Shown in pieces: positions 1 to 10,301 of a stretch of 64,000 bases of DNA. The stretch covers positions 930,001 through 994,000 of the forward strand of contig JAXLYE010000003.1 of assembly GCA_046351595.1 (NCBI GenBank), written 5' to 3'. The notes under the pieces were generated by a model. That model was not told where the DNA came from. It searched no databases and was given only the letters and a program-made list of their open reading frames with translations. Each line of letters opens with the position of its first letter. Within the stretch, counting starts at the first letter, position 1. A program made the position numbers and the translations under genes. This DNA is from JAXLYE01 sp046351595 (GTDB lineage Bacteria > Myxococcota_A > Polyangia > Palsa-1104 > JAEUJZ01).

Positions 1-1891
<1,891 letters not shown>

Positions 1892-2206
1892 CTCCAAAGG
1901 CAGGAAGGACTGCGAGCATACTGAAATCGCCCGCGCTTGGCGGTCGCGCGACCGATCTGTCGCGCCCTCGGCGGTCGCGCCCTCAGCGGCGGCCCTCGGC
2001 GGGCTCCCGACGCGGTGACACGCGGGGACGTCCTCGTGTCGGGGAGGTGACGGCCCGAGCGGATGCCGCCGCGGCCCGAGCGTCCATGGCCGCGTTCGTC
2101 ATGGAAACCCGGATGCCGCGGCTCGGTTCGGGCTGCCGCGGGGCCGGGGCTCCGTGGTATTGCTCGGGCGCCCGCCGCTGCCGCCGGGCCCTACCACGGA
2201 GCCGCC
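1892..2206. other. Intergenic region between divergent genes
   Basis: This 315-base gap separates the divergent histidine kinase and subtilisin genes, so it should hold both promoters. No convincing sigma-70 boxes are visible in the GC-rich sequence. A perfect 14-base palindrome, CGGTCGCGCGACCG, sits at 1941-1954 and partly repeats downstream as CGGTCGCGC. It could be an operator or only GC-rich noise. I see no gene here. Confidence 0.4.
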
Positions 2207-3784
2207 ATGCCCCGACGCCGGACCGCCCTCGTTCGTCCTCTGGCTCGCCCCTTGTTTCTCTCTGTCGCTCGCTCCCGCGCCCTGCAGCTGTCGGTGATCG
2301 CCGCGCTGCTCGGCTCTGGCGGGCGCCTGACCTCGGCGTCGTCGCCGGTCCCCGCCGTCGCGGATCTGCCGCCGGCGCTGCGCGACAAGATCGAGCCGCG
2401 CGTCCTGCGCGATCTCGATCGGCCCGACGCGCTGGCACAGGTGATGGTCCTGCTCAAAGAGCAGGCCGATCTGCGCGCCGCCCACGGCATGAAGGACTCG
2501 AGCGCGCGCGGCGCCTACGTCCTGCGCACGCTGCAAAAGACCGCGGCGCGCACGCAGGCCGACCTCCTGGAGCTGCTGCGCCGCCGCGGCGCGCCGCACC
2601 GGCCGTTCTTCGTCGCCAACGTCATCGCCGCGCGGATCGATGCCGCCCTGGTGCGCGAGCTCGCCGCGCGCCCGGACGTCGCCGCCATCGAGTCCGACGC
2701 CGAGTCGCGCGCCATCGAGCCGCCGCACATCCTCGACGAGACCCCGACGCCGACCCAGCTCGGCACCGAGCCGGTGATCGAGTGGGGCGTAAAGAGCGTC
2801 AACGCCGACAAGGTCTGGGACCTGGGCGTAAGCGGCGCCGGCATCGTCGTCGCCAACCAGGACACCGGCATGGAGTGGACGCACCCGGCGCTCAAGGCGC
2901 GCTACCGCGGCTGGGACGGTGTCACCGCGCGCCACGACTTCAGCTGGCACGACAGCATCCACGACGCCACCTCAAACCCCTGCGGCAACGACGCGGCCGC
3001 GCCCTGCGACGACGGCTCGCACGGCACGCACACCACCGGCACCGTGATCGGCGACGACGGCCTCGGCAACCGCATCGGCGTGGCGCCGGGCGCGCGCTGG
3101 ATCGGCTGCCGCAACATGGACCGCGGCCGCGGCACCCCGTCGCGCTACACCGAGTGCTTCCAGTTCTTCATCGCGCCGACGGACCTCGCCGGCAGGAACC
3201 CGGATCCGGACCGGCGCCCGCACGTCATGAACAACTCGTGGGGCTGCGACCGCAGCGAGGGCTGCGCCCCGGGCACGCTGCAGACCGTCGTCGAGAACAC
3301 CGTCGCCGCCGGCATCTTCGTCGAGGCCTCGGCCGGCAACTCCGGGCCCGGCTGCGGCACCGTCGACTCTGACCCCGCGACCTTCACCGCCGCGTTCTCG
3401 ACGGGCGCCTACGACTCGACCGGCCTGCTCGCGCGCTTCTCCAGCCGCGGCACCGTGACCTCCGACGGCTCGGGGCGGATGAAGCCCGAGCTCGTCGCGC
3501 CCGGCGTGCGCGTGCGCAGCTCCGTGCCCGGCGGGCGCTACTCGGCCTTCTCCGGGACCTCGATGGCGGGGCCGCACGTCGTCGGGGTGGTCGCGCTGTT
3601 GTGGGCGGCGCGGCCGGAGCTTGTGCGCGACATCGCGGCGACGCGCAAGCTGCTTCTGGCGTCGGCGCGGCCCGACGTGCGCCTGTCCGCGGTCGAGACC
3701 TGCGGCGGCCTGCCGAGCGACTTCGTCCCCAACAACTCCTTCGGCGCCGGCCGCATCGACGCGCTGGCCGCCGTCACGTGGTGA
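2207..3784 (+). CDS. Secreted subtilisin-like serine protease (S8)
   Basis: This is a 525-residue exported serine endopeptidase of the subtilase family. It starts at ATG 2207 (CGGAG just upstream), giving an Arg-rich n-region and a hydrophobic signal segment within residues 1-40. Residues of about 60-160 look like an inhibitor_I9-type prodomain, which folds the protease and is then cleaved. The catalytic triad is visible: D219 (NQDTGMEW), H272 (SHGTHTTG) and S452 (SGTSMAGPH). The oxyanion Asn is in NNSWGCD. Several Cys residues in the catalytic domain suggest disulfides in an extracellular enzyme. No C-terminal anchor is seen. It is followed in the same direction by a lipoprotein gene, about 100 bases on. 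The substrate cannot be inferred; extracellular protein degradation is typical of predatory bacteria. Confidence 0.93.
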   Translation: MPRRRTALVRPLARPLFLSVARSRALQLSVIAALLGSGGRLTSASSPVPAVADLPPALRDKIEPRVLRDLDRPDALAQVMVLLKEQADLRAAHGMKDSSARGAYVLRTLQKTAARTQADLLELLRRRGAPHRPFFVANVIAARIDAALVRELAARPDVAAIESDAESRAIEPPHILDETPTPTQLGTEPVIEWGVKSVNADKVWDLGVSGAGIVVANQDTGMEWTHPALKARYRGWDGVTARHDFSWHDSIHDATSNPCGNDAAAPCDDGSHGTHTTGTVIGDDGLGNRIGVAPGARWIGCRNMDRGRGTPSRYTECFQFFIAPTDLAGRNPDPDRRPHVMNNSWGCDRSEGCAPGTLQTVVENTVAAGIFVEASAGNSGPGCGTVDSDPATFTAAFSTGAYDSTGLLARFSSRGTVTSDGSGRMKPELVAPGVRVRSSVPGGRYSAFSGTSMAGPHVVGVVALLWAARPELVRDIAATRKLLLASARPDVRLSAVETCGGLPSDFVPNNSFGAGRIDALAAVTW

Positions 3785-3882
3785 CACGTCTACAGGGGCA
3801 CCTTCCCGTGCCCCCTCGTCGAGCAGAGCTCGACGAGCCTCCCCCCCGCCGCGCGTTGCTCGCGCTCGACGAAAGGATGCCC

Positions 3883-5319
3883 ATGCGCACGACGCTGTCC
3901 CTGCTCACGCTGCCGCTGACCGCCTGCCTGCTCATCGCCTGCGACGGCGCGCCCGGGCCGGCGGGTCCAACGGGCCCGGAAGGACCGCAGGGCCCGCAGG
4001 GTCCGCAAGGTCCGGGCGCCGCCGCGACCGAGCCGGTGCTGACCCTGGTCACGCCGGCCCGCGCCTTCCCGGACCGCAGCGTGGTGTTGCAAGTCTCTGG
4101 CAACAATACGCACTTCAAGGACGGCACGCGGGTGCGGCTCGACGACCCCGAGATCACAGTCGGCCGCGTCACCATCGGCAGCAGCGGCTACCTGTCCGCC
4201 GAGCTGCGCATCGGCGCCCGCGCCCGGCTCGGGCCGCACGACGTCACGATCGAGACCGCGACGCCGACCGGCCCCGAGGCGCCGCAGCTCAAGGGCAGCT
4301 TCAGCGTGGTGCCGTCGCTGGTCGCGGAGGCGATGGGCAACACCAGCGCGCCGCAGGGCGGCCTCGTCGACTTCAACGTGCGCAGCGTCGATCGCGACAA
4401 CCCGCCCGTCGGTGCGGCGGCGGTCGGCGGCGACGTGCGGGCGCTGTACGTGTCGGCGCTGGGCGGCCGCGCCGTGGGCTACGGCCTGGTCGATGCGCTG
4501 GCCGCGCCGGGCGGGCTGGCGCTGGTCCTCAACTACGACGGCGGCGGCGGCAAGCTCGCCTACGTGCTCGACCCCGCGGACCCGGCCGCGCCCAAGGCCA
4601 CCGCGCGCACGCCCACGGCGCTCGTGCTGGGCACGCTGCTCGGCGGTCAGGCCCTGGCCATGCCGCGCACCAGCAACCTGTACCAGCTAAGCACCGAGAG
4701 CGACGGCGCCGTCCTGCAACTCACTTTCAACACCAGCGGCGGCCTGAGCCTGAGCACCGTGGTCGGCGCCGTGGCCCCCGCGAGCGGCCGCTTCAGCGAC
4801 GGCCAGATGTTCTACGCCTCGACCAACGGCGCCGTGCAGACCGCGCTCGCGCTCGGCGGCAAGAAGGGCGCGCACTACCTCGCGGTGCTGCCGGCCAGCC
4901 TCGGCGGCGGCATGGACTTCGGCTACTCGCTGCTGGCTCGCGCCGAGGCGCCGCGCACGGTCAGCCTCAAGGAGAGCGACGCCAGCCCGGACACGCCGAT
5001 GGCGCCGCTCGGCACCGTGGTGCTCGATGCGCCCGCGGTCAGCAGCGACGCGGCGCTCGAGAGCGCCGGCGATCTGGACCACGTCCGCTTCACGGTCAAA
5101 AAGAGCGGCCGGCTGTACGTCCAGGCCGCCCCCTTAAGCCTCGGACTGGGCGCGCCGCCGACGACGGTGACGCTGCTGCAGGCCGACTGCACGACCGCGC
5201 TGTCGCCGCCCCGCCCGGTGCAGCAGGAGGCCGCGGTCACAAAGGACCAGACCTACTGCGCCCGCATCAGCAGCACCACCGGCTACGTCGGCCCCTACCG
5301 CCTGCTCGCGGCGCAGTAG
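3883..5319 (+). CDS. Lipoprotein with short collagen-like repeat
   Basis: This predicted outer-membrane lipoprotein has 478 residues. Two ATGs are close together (3877, 3883). The second is preferred because AAAGG sits seven bases before it. The signal peptide ends in a lipobox, LIAC, with the lipidated Cys at residue 20. Directly after it come about eight Gly-x-y triplets (GAPGPAGPTGPEGP and on), a collagen-like spacer often found next to lipobox cysteines in myxobacteria. Residues of about 50-130 resemble an IPT/TIG-type immunoglobulin-like strand pattern. The remainder is beta-rich with no recognised domain; its end resembles a bacterial pre-peptidase C-terminal-like beta domain. It probably displays a beta-sandwich on the surface. 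The binding partner is unknown. Confidence 0.75.
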   Translation: MRTTLSLLTLPLTACLLIACDGAPGPAGPTGPEGPQGPQGPQGPGAAATEPVLTLVTPARAFPDRSVVLQVSGNNTHFKDGTRVRLDDPEITVGRVTIGSSGYLSAELRIGARARLGPHDVTIETATPTGPEAPQLKGSFSVVPSLVAEAMGNTSAPQGGLVDFNVRSVDRDNPPVGAAAVGGDVRALYVSALGGRAVGYGLVDALAAPGGLALVLNYDGGGGKLAYVLDPADPAAPKATARTPTALVLGTLLGGQALAMPRTSNLYQLSTESDGAVLQLTFNTSGGLSLSTVVGAVAPASGRFSDGQMFYASTNGAVQTALALGGKKGAHYLAVLPASLGGGMDFGYSLLARAEAPRTVSLKESDASPDTPMAPLGTVVLDAPAVSSDAALESAGDLDHVRFTVKKSGRLYVQAAPLSLGLGAPPTTVTLLQADCTTALSPPRPVQQEAAVTKDQTYCARISSTTGYVGPYRLLAAQ

Positions 5320-5453
5320 GGCCGCGCTCCGTCGTGAAACGGCGGCGCTCGTCAGCTCGGCCGCGATAGGGGACGATGGGACAGGGTCCGCAGGCGCCTG
5401 CGCGCGCGGCGGCCCGTGACCCAACCTTTCGCTCCTCGGGGGAGGAAGTGCCG

Positions 5454-7565
5454 ATGCGGATGCCCAAGCGAACTCCTTTTCAGACGAGACCGGGCCGGCG
5501 GGACCGGCGTGCGGCGGCGGCGGGGGCGGTGCCTTCGGCGCTGGCGTCGGCGCTGGCCGCCGCGCTCGCGGCGCTGCCTGCGGGCTGCGGCTCCGACATG
5601 ACCACCGGTGGCAGCGGCGGGCCGCCGGTGGTGCGCGACGTGCCCTGCGACCCGGCGATGCTGCGCGCGGTCCTGACCGAGGCCGGCACCAGCGGCGCCC
5701 CGACGACGCTGCAGCTGGCCATGGGCTGCACCTACTCGCTGACGGCGCCGGACAACTTCTGGTACGGGCCCAACGGGCTGCCGCCGGTGCAGGGCGCGGT
5801 GACGATCGCCGGCCGCGGCGCCGTCATCGAGCGGGCGACCGGCGCGCCGCCCTTCCGCCTCTTCTTCGTGCCTGGGGCGCCGACGCCGACGCCGGACGTC
5901 GCCGGCCCGTACGGCCTTAACAAGGGCACGCTGGTGCTGCGCGACGTGACGCTGCGCGGCGGCCTGGCCCGCGGCGGCGACGGCGGGCCGCAGGGCGGCG
6001 GCGGCCTGGGCGCGGGCGGCGCGCTGCTTGTCCAGGGCGAGGCGCAGCTCGTCGGCGTCACCGTCTCGGGCTGTCGCGCCGAGGGCGGCCGCGGCGGCGC
6101 CTTCGCCAGCGCCTTCGGCGGCGGCGGCGGCATGGGCGGCGCCGGGGGCCTCAGCGGCGGCGGCTTCCGCGACCCCGGCACCGACACCACCGGCGGCGGC
6201 TTCCTCGGCGGCGAGGGTGGCAAGAGCAGCGGCGAGGGCGGCACCGGCATGGGCCCGGCCCCCGGCTTCGACTGGGAGGGCACCGCGCTCGGCCGCAGCG
6301 GCGGCAGCGGCGCGCTCGGCAGCCGCGGGCGCTTCGCCCCGGACCCGCCGATCGGCGACGGCGGCAGCGGCGGCGACCTGGCCGGCGGCGGCGGCGGCTT
6401 CGGCGGCCGCGGCGGCACCGCGCAGCGCGGCACCGGCAGCTCCGGCGGCGGCGGCGGCGGCGGCTTCGGCGGCGGCGGCGGCGCCGGTCAGGTCGAGGGC
6501 CGTGACAGCGGCGGCGGCGGCGGCGTGGGCGGCGGCGGCGGCCGCGGCGACGTCGGCGGCGGCGGCGGCTTCGGCGGCGGCGGCGGCGGCGCGCCCTACG
6601 CCGGCGGCGACGGCGGCTTCGGCGGCGGCGGCGGCGGCGGCGGCGCCGACCCCACGGTCTACGGCGCCAGCGCCTTCGGCGGCGGCAGCGGCGGCGACGG
6701 GGCCGGCGGCGGCGGCCTGGGCGCCGGCGGCGCGGTCTTCGTGCACCTCGGCAAGCTCACCGTCGTCAACAGCACGCTCGTCGACAACGCCGCGGTCGGC
6801 GGCAGCGGCGGCACCGGCGCGAGCATGGGCAACGACGGCCAGGGCGGCAGCGGCCTGGGCGGCGCGATCTTCGTCCTCGACGGCACCGCCAGCCTGGTGC
6901 ACGCCACGCTCGCGCGCAACGGCGTGATGGGCGGCGGCGGCGCCGGCGAGGCCGCGGGCGGCGCGCTCTACAGCCTCGGCTTCGGCCGCAGCCCGCTCGA
7001 CGGCAGCGAGGTCAAGGCCGCGGTCTCGCTGCGCAACAGCGTGCTCACCGCCAGCCAGGGCGGCAGCGACGTGGTGTCGCGGCGCGAGGTGGCCCGCGGC
7101 GCGACCTCGGCCGCCGCCGACGGCACCGGCAAGAACTTCATCAGCACCGCGGCGAGCACCGGCGGCTCGATGGACAGCCTCAGCCCGCAGTCCGGTGACG
7201 CGCAGCTCGGGGCGCTTATGGCCGGCGACGGGCTGACCGCCACCGCGGCGCCGGCTGCGGGCAGCCCGCTCGTCGGTGCGGCCGATCCGCAGGGGTGCAC
7301 GAGCGAGCCGGCGCGCGGCGTCGATCAGCGCGGCTACCGCCGCAACCCCGACCGCTGCACCCTCGGCGCCGTCGAGGCCGAGCCGCTGGCGGGCGGCCCG
7401 GTCAGCCCCGACGAGATGGCGGCCAGCGGCGGCGGCTGCTCGCTCCGGCCGGCCGCGCACCGCGACGGCGGCGGCGTGGCGCCGGGCGGGCTCTTATTAC
7501 TGGGCGGGCTGTGGGGGCTCGGGCGGCTGGTGCGGCGCGCGCGGCGGCGCTACTCGACGGCGTAG
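5454..7565 (+). CDS. Gly-rich beta-helix surface protein, MYXO-CTERM-like tail
   Basis: This 703-residue exported protein is preceded by a strong GGGGGAGGAAG ribosome site. The N-terminus has an Arg-rich stretch and an Ala-rich hydrophobic segment ending in a Cys (ALPAGC), possibly a lipoprotein signal. Residues of about 60-200 and 430-600 carry repeating strands such as LVLRDVTLRGG and VNSTLVDNAA, typical of right-handed beta-helix (choice-of-anchor Q or PMP-like) proteins. Residues of about 200-440 are an extreme Gly-rich insert encoded by GGC runs. The C-terminus has GGGCS, about 25 residues, a Leu/Gly hydrophobic helix and an Arg cluster. That matches the layout of a MYXO-CTERM sorting signal. 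It overlaps the convergent GspC-like gene by 16 bases. Function is probably surface structure or adhesion (inference). Confidence 0.75.
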   Translation: MRMPKRTPFQTRPGRRDRRAAAAGAVPSALASALAAALAALPAGCGSDMTTGGSGGPPVVRDVPCDPAMLRAVLTEAGTSGAPTTLQLAMGCTYSLTAPDNFWYGPNGLPPVQGAVTIAGRGAVIERATGAPPFRLFFVPGAPTPTPDVAGPYGLNKGTLVLRDVTLRGGLARGGDGGPQGGGGLGAGGALLVQGEAQLVGVTVSGCRAEGGRGGAFASAFGGGGGMGGAGGLSGGGFRDPGTDTTGGGFLGGEGGKSSGEGGTGMGPAPGFDWEGTALGRSGGSGALGSRGRFAPDPPIGDGGSGGDLAGGGGGFGGRGGTAQRGTGSSGGGGGGGFGGGGGAGQVEGRDSGGGGGVGGGGGRGDVGGGGGFGGGGGGAPYAGGDGGFGGGGGGGGADPTVYGASAFGGGSGGDGAGGGGLGAGGAVFVHLGKLTVVNSTLVDNAAVGGSGGTGASMGNDGQGGSGLGGAIFVLDGTASLVHATLARNGVMGGGGAGEAAGGALYSLGFGRSPLDGSEVKAAVSLRNSVLTASQGGSDVVSRREVARGATSAAADGTGKNFISTAASTGGSMDSLSPQSGDAQLGALMAGDGLTATAAPAAGSPLVGAADPQGCTSEPARGVDQRGYRRNPDRCTLGAVEAEPLAGGPVSPDEMAASGGGCSLRPAAHRDGGGVAPGGLLLLGGLWGLGRLVRRARRRYSTA

Positions 7566-8335
7566 GCGAGGTCGAAGCGCTGCCCGCCGCGCAGCAGGGT
7601 GACCAGCACGGTCTGGCTGCTCGGCTGCGACAGGGCCGCGCACATCGCCGCCGGCAGCTCGACGAGCGGGCCGGCGAGCGGCTGGCCGCTTATGCCGCGG
7701 CTCACCGAGACGAGCAGGTCGCCCTCCTGGAAGCCCAGCCGGGCGAGCGCGCTGCCCGGCTTCACCGCAGACAGCCGCGCGGTGCGCGTATTGTTCAGCG
7801 TCACCTCGGTGGCCGTGGCGCCGACGCCGTAGCGGCCGAGGATCTGGCCGAGCACGGCGGCGCGCACGCTCCACTGGTGCTGGCCGTGGTCGACGGCGGC
7901 GAAGTCGAAGGCGTGCTCGACCAGCTTCACCGCGACGTCGGCGCCGGCGCGGACCGTGGACACGGCGCCGCTCAGGCTGTCGCGCAGCTCGATCGTGTCC
8001 TCGTGCACCGCGCTCAGCACCAGGCTGCGGCCGACGGTCTGGCCGAGGGTGTAGGTGTGCGTGGCCCAGGTCGCGGTGTCGGCGAGCGTGGCGCTCTTGC
8101 CGGCGCCCGTGCCCTGCGTGCCGAACAGCCGCAGCGTGACGGCGCGCACGCGGTACTCGGCGGCCGGGGCGCCGGGCTCGGGCGCGGCGAGGCGGGCGAG
8201 CTCGCGGTCGGTGAGCGTCGGCGCGGCGATCGCGCCGCGGGTCGGCGCCGAGCGGGCCGGGGAGGGCAGGACGACCGCGCCACCGAGCAGCCAGAGGGGC
8301 AGCGCCAGCGAGAGCAGGGAGGTCTTGCGAAGCAT
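7550..8335 (-). CDS. GspC-like PDZ-domain protein
   Basis: This 261-residue protein has one N-terminal hydrophobic segment (residues 6-28) and starts at ATG 8335 after GGAGAAAGCC. Residues of about 60-140 resemble the GspC homology region of type II secretion: VTLRLFGTQ, then TLGQTVGRSLVLSAV and DTIELRD. Residues of about 170-255 form a PDZ-like domain with the core PGSALARLGFQEGDLLVSV. In type II systems GspC links the inner-membrane platform to the secretin. No other gsp gene is present here, so it is an orphan. It could equally be a periplasmic PDZ chaperone. It lies next to a gene with a C-terminal sorting tail, and myxobacterial surface proteins with such tails depend on type II secretion. 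A link is conceivable but is only inference. Confidence 0.65.
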   Translation of the reverse strand: MLRKTSLLSLALPLWLLGGAVVLPSPARSAPTRGAIAAPTLTDRELARLAAPEPGAPAAEYRVRAVTLRLFGTQGTGAGKSATLADTATWATHTYTLGQTVGRSLVLSAVHEDTIELRDSLSGAVSTVRAGADVAVKLVEHAFDFAAVDHGQHQWSVRAAVLGQILGRYGVGATATEVTLNNTRTARLSAVKPGSALARLGFQEGDLLVSVSRGISGQPLAGPLVELPAAMCAALSQPSSQTVLVTLLRGGQRFDLAYAVE

Positions 8336-8367
8336 GGCTTTCTCCTTTTCACGCGCGCGGGCGCGGC

Positions 8368-9282
8368 TCACTTGAGGCACGTCTTGTTGATGTTTCCGAG
8401 GCTGCCGTATTCACTCGCCTCCCACGCCGCACACGCCAGCCGCTTCTGGCCGGTGTTGTAGTAGGGGTGGAAGCAGTCATCCAGCGAGATGTCGTCCTTG
8501 GTGAAGCGGTAGGTGCCGACCGAGGTCGCGGGCCGCGAGCTCATGGGCCCCTGCCAGTCGGTGAGGAAGCGGACGCCGCGCGCCGAGTGGCGGACGTCGG
8601 CGGCGCGCACCTCCTCGCGCAGGCCGGCGTTGTACTGGTCGACGCGGGCGCCGATCTGGGCGCGGCGCGTGGCATTCGACTCGCCGGTGACGATGCGGCA
8701 GACCGAGGCGAGGAACCACACCGAGTTGCAGGTGATGCTGTTCTTGGCGTTGCCCGCGTCGTACAGGAAGTCGACGCGCGGCATCGACAGCACCAGCACT
8801 TGCGAGCCCGGCGCCAGGCAGCCGGCCAGCGTGTCGATCGCCGCCTTCAGCGCGTTCCTGTACGTCATCACCGAGTACATGTTCGCGACGGCATCGGTGG
8901 CGTTGCTGGCGCGGTTGCAGACGTCGTTGCCGCCGAGCAGGATGTAGACGCGGTCCGGCTTGCTGGTCTGCATGCAGATGCGCTGGGCCTGCGCCGCGGC
9001 GCTGTTGGTGCCGCCGACCATCTCGGCGCCGGTCACCGAGACGAACTCCTTGGTGAAGCCGGGGAACTTGGCCAGGTAGCGCGAGTACAGCGAGCTGACG
9101 GTGGAGTCGGTGCCCTGGCCGAACGCCTGATCCGGGTGGTCGCCGGGCAGGCCGTTGGCCGAGAAGCCCTGCGAGATGCTGTCGCCGATGCCGGCCAGCT
9201 TGCGCGGCTGTGCAGCGGCGGTGCGCACCCCTAAGGCCTGGGCCGCGGCGAGCACCAGGACCGCGAGCGAGTGTCTGTGCAT
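8368..9282 (-). CDS. Secreted SGNH-fold hydrolase (GDSL esterase/lipase)
   Basis: This 304-residue exported enzyme has a signal peptide (hydrophobic run at residues 5-18, cleavage after TAAA) and starts at ATG 9282 after GGAGGCAGCTC. The SGNH blocks are clear: GIGDSISQG with nucleophile S35, the GGND block (LLGGNDVC), and the C-terminal DCFHPY block supplying Asp and His. Such enzymes hydrolyse esters of lipids, carbohydrates or acylated polymers outside the cytoplasm. The even number of Cys residues and the export signal fit a disulfide-bearing secreted protein. It is 32 bases upstream of the GspC-like gene on the same strand, so the two may be co-transcribed. The natural substrate is unknown. 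Confidence 0.85.
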   Translation of the reverse strand: MHRHSLAVLVLAAAQALGVRTAAAQPRKLAGIGDSISQGFSANGLPGDHPDQAFGQGTDSTVSSLYSRYLAKFPGFTKEFVSVTGAEMVGGTNSAAAQAQRICMQTSKPDRVYILLGGNDVCNRASNATDAVANMYSVMTYRNALKAAIDTLAGCLAPGSQVLVLSMPRVDFLYDAGNAKNSITCNSVWFLASVCRIVTGESNATRRAQIGARVDQYNAGLREEVRAADVRHSARGVRFLTDWQGPMSSRPATSVGTYRFTKDDISLDDCFHPYYNTGQKRLACAAWEASEYGSLGNINKTCLK

Positions 9283-9366
9283 GAGCTGCCTCCAATCTTT
9301 AGGCTGTCGGCCGCTCGTACCACGGCTGCAGAAGGGGAGGAAGCTCTGGCGCGCGGCGGCGCTTCG

Positions 9367-10257
9367 CTAGAGGTAGACCTGGAGCCGGCGGCGGTACTCG
9401 TGGCTGCGTTCGTCTTCGGGGCCGAGGAACTGGAACAGCGTGGTCATGGCGTGGCGGGCGCGATCGCGCAGGCTGCGCGAGCTGCCGACGAGCTCGAGGA
9501 GCTGCTCCAGGGCGTCGCCGTAGGCGCCGCGGCGGGCGTGGGCGGCGGCCTGGGCGAAGCGGGCCTCGCCGTCGCTGCCGTCCTTTGCCGCGCTCGCGGT
9601 CGCGTCTTGGTCGGGGCCCGCGGCGGCCAGGAAGTCGAGCAGCTTGCCGAGCAGCTCGGCGCGCTCGATCTGCAGGCTGCGCGGGTCGATCGCCGCGAGC
9701 CGCTCGCGCGCGCCCGCGAGATCCCCGGTGCCGATCAGCGCCTCGGCGAGCAGCACCTGCGCCCCGGCGAGCAGCTCGCCGTCGAGCGCCTGCTCGCCGC
9801 CGACCAGCGGCCCGAGCAGCGCGACCGCCTCGTCGAAGCGGCGGCTCGAGAGCAGGTCGCTGGCCGCCGTGAGCTCGGCCTCGCCGCGCTGCGGCAGCAC
9901 CGACTCGATGAAGGTCTTCAAGAAGCGCAGGTCGCGGCCGCCGACGAACTCGTTGACCAGCCGGCCCTTGTGGAACGCCTTCACGGCCGGGATGCCGGTG
10001 ACCCGGAAGCCCTTGGCGAGCGCCGGTTCCTCGTCGGTGTTGACCTTGGCGAGCAGCACCTTGCCGCCCTGCTCGCGCACGACCTGCTCGAGCGCCGGCC
10101 CCAGCGCCTTGCACGGCGCGCACCACGGCGCCCAGAAGTCGACCAGCACCGGCACCTCGTGCGAGCGGTTGATCACCCGCGCCTCGAAGTCCGCGGTGCG
10201 CACGTCGAAGACCACCGCGGTGCCGGCCGCGCCCGTTCCATCCTGCGTAGAGCTCAT
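9367..10257 (-). CDS. Thioredoxin-domain co-chaperone (CnoX/YbbN-like)
   Basis: This 296-residue protein has an N-terminal thioredoxin domain (about residues 15-120) with active site WCAPC (C46, C49) and the cis-Pro loop TGIPAVK. TPR-like helices follow (about residues 125-290). This is the layout of CnoX/YbbN, a holdase that protects clients from oxidative damage and hands them to DnaK or GroEL. E. coli CnoX lacks a redox-active CxxC; this one keeps it, as in many other bacteria, so oxidoreductase activity is likely. The start at ATG 10257 places the thioredoxin fold at the usual distance from the N-terminus. It lies 44 bases downstream of rmuC on the same strand. The location should be cytoplasmic, since no signal is seen. 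Confidence 0.85.
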   Translation of the reverse strand: MSSTQDGTGAAGTAVVFDVRTADFEARVINRSHEVPVLVDFWAPWCAPCKALGPALEQVVREQGGKVLLAKVNTDEEPALAKGFRVTGIPAVKAFHKGRLVNEFVGGRDLRFLKTFIESVLPQRGEAELTAASDLLSSRRFDEAVALLGPLVGGEQALDGELLAGAQVLLAEALIGTGDLAGARERLAAIDPRSLQIERAELLGKLLDFLAAAGPDQDATASAAKDGSDGEARFAQAAAHARRGAYGDALEQLLELVGSSRSLRDRARHAMTTLFQFLGPEDERSHEYRRRLQVYL

Positions 10258-10301
10258 ACCGGCGAGATAACCCCCGCGGGCGCGCCCGGCAAGGGATTCC
10301 T

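Noticed and set aside
5352..7460. A 702-codon Ala/Arg-rich frame opposite the Gly-rich gene
   Set aside because: GGC repeats read in reverse give Ala-rich frames. The + strand frame has a strong ribosome site, beta-helix motifs and a sorting tail.
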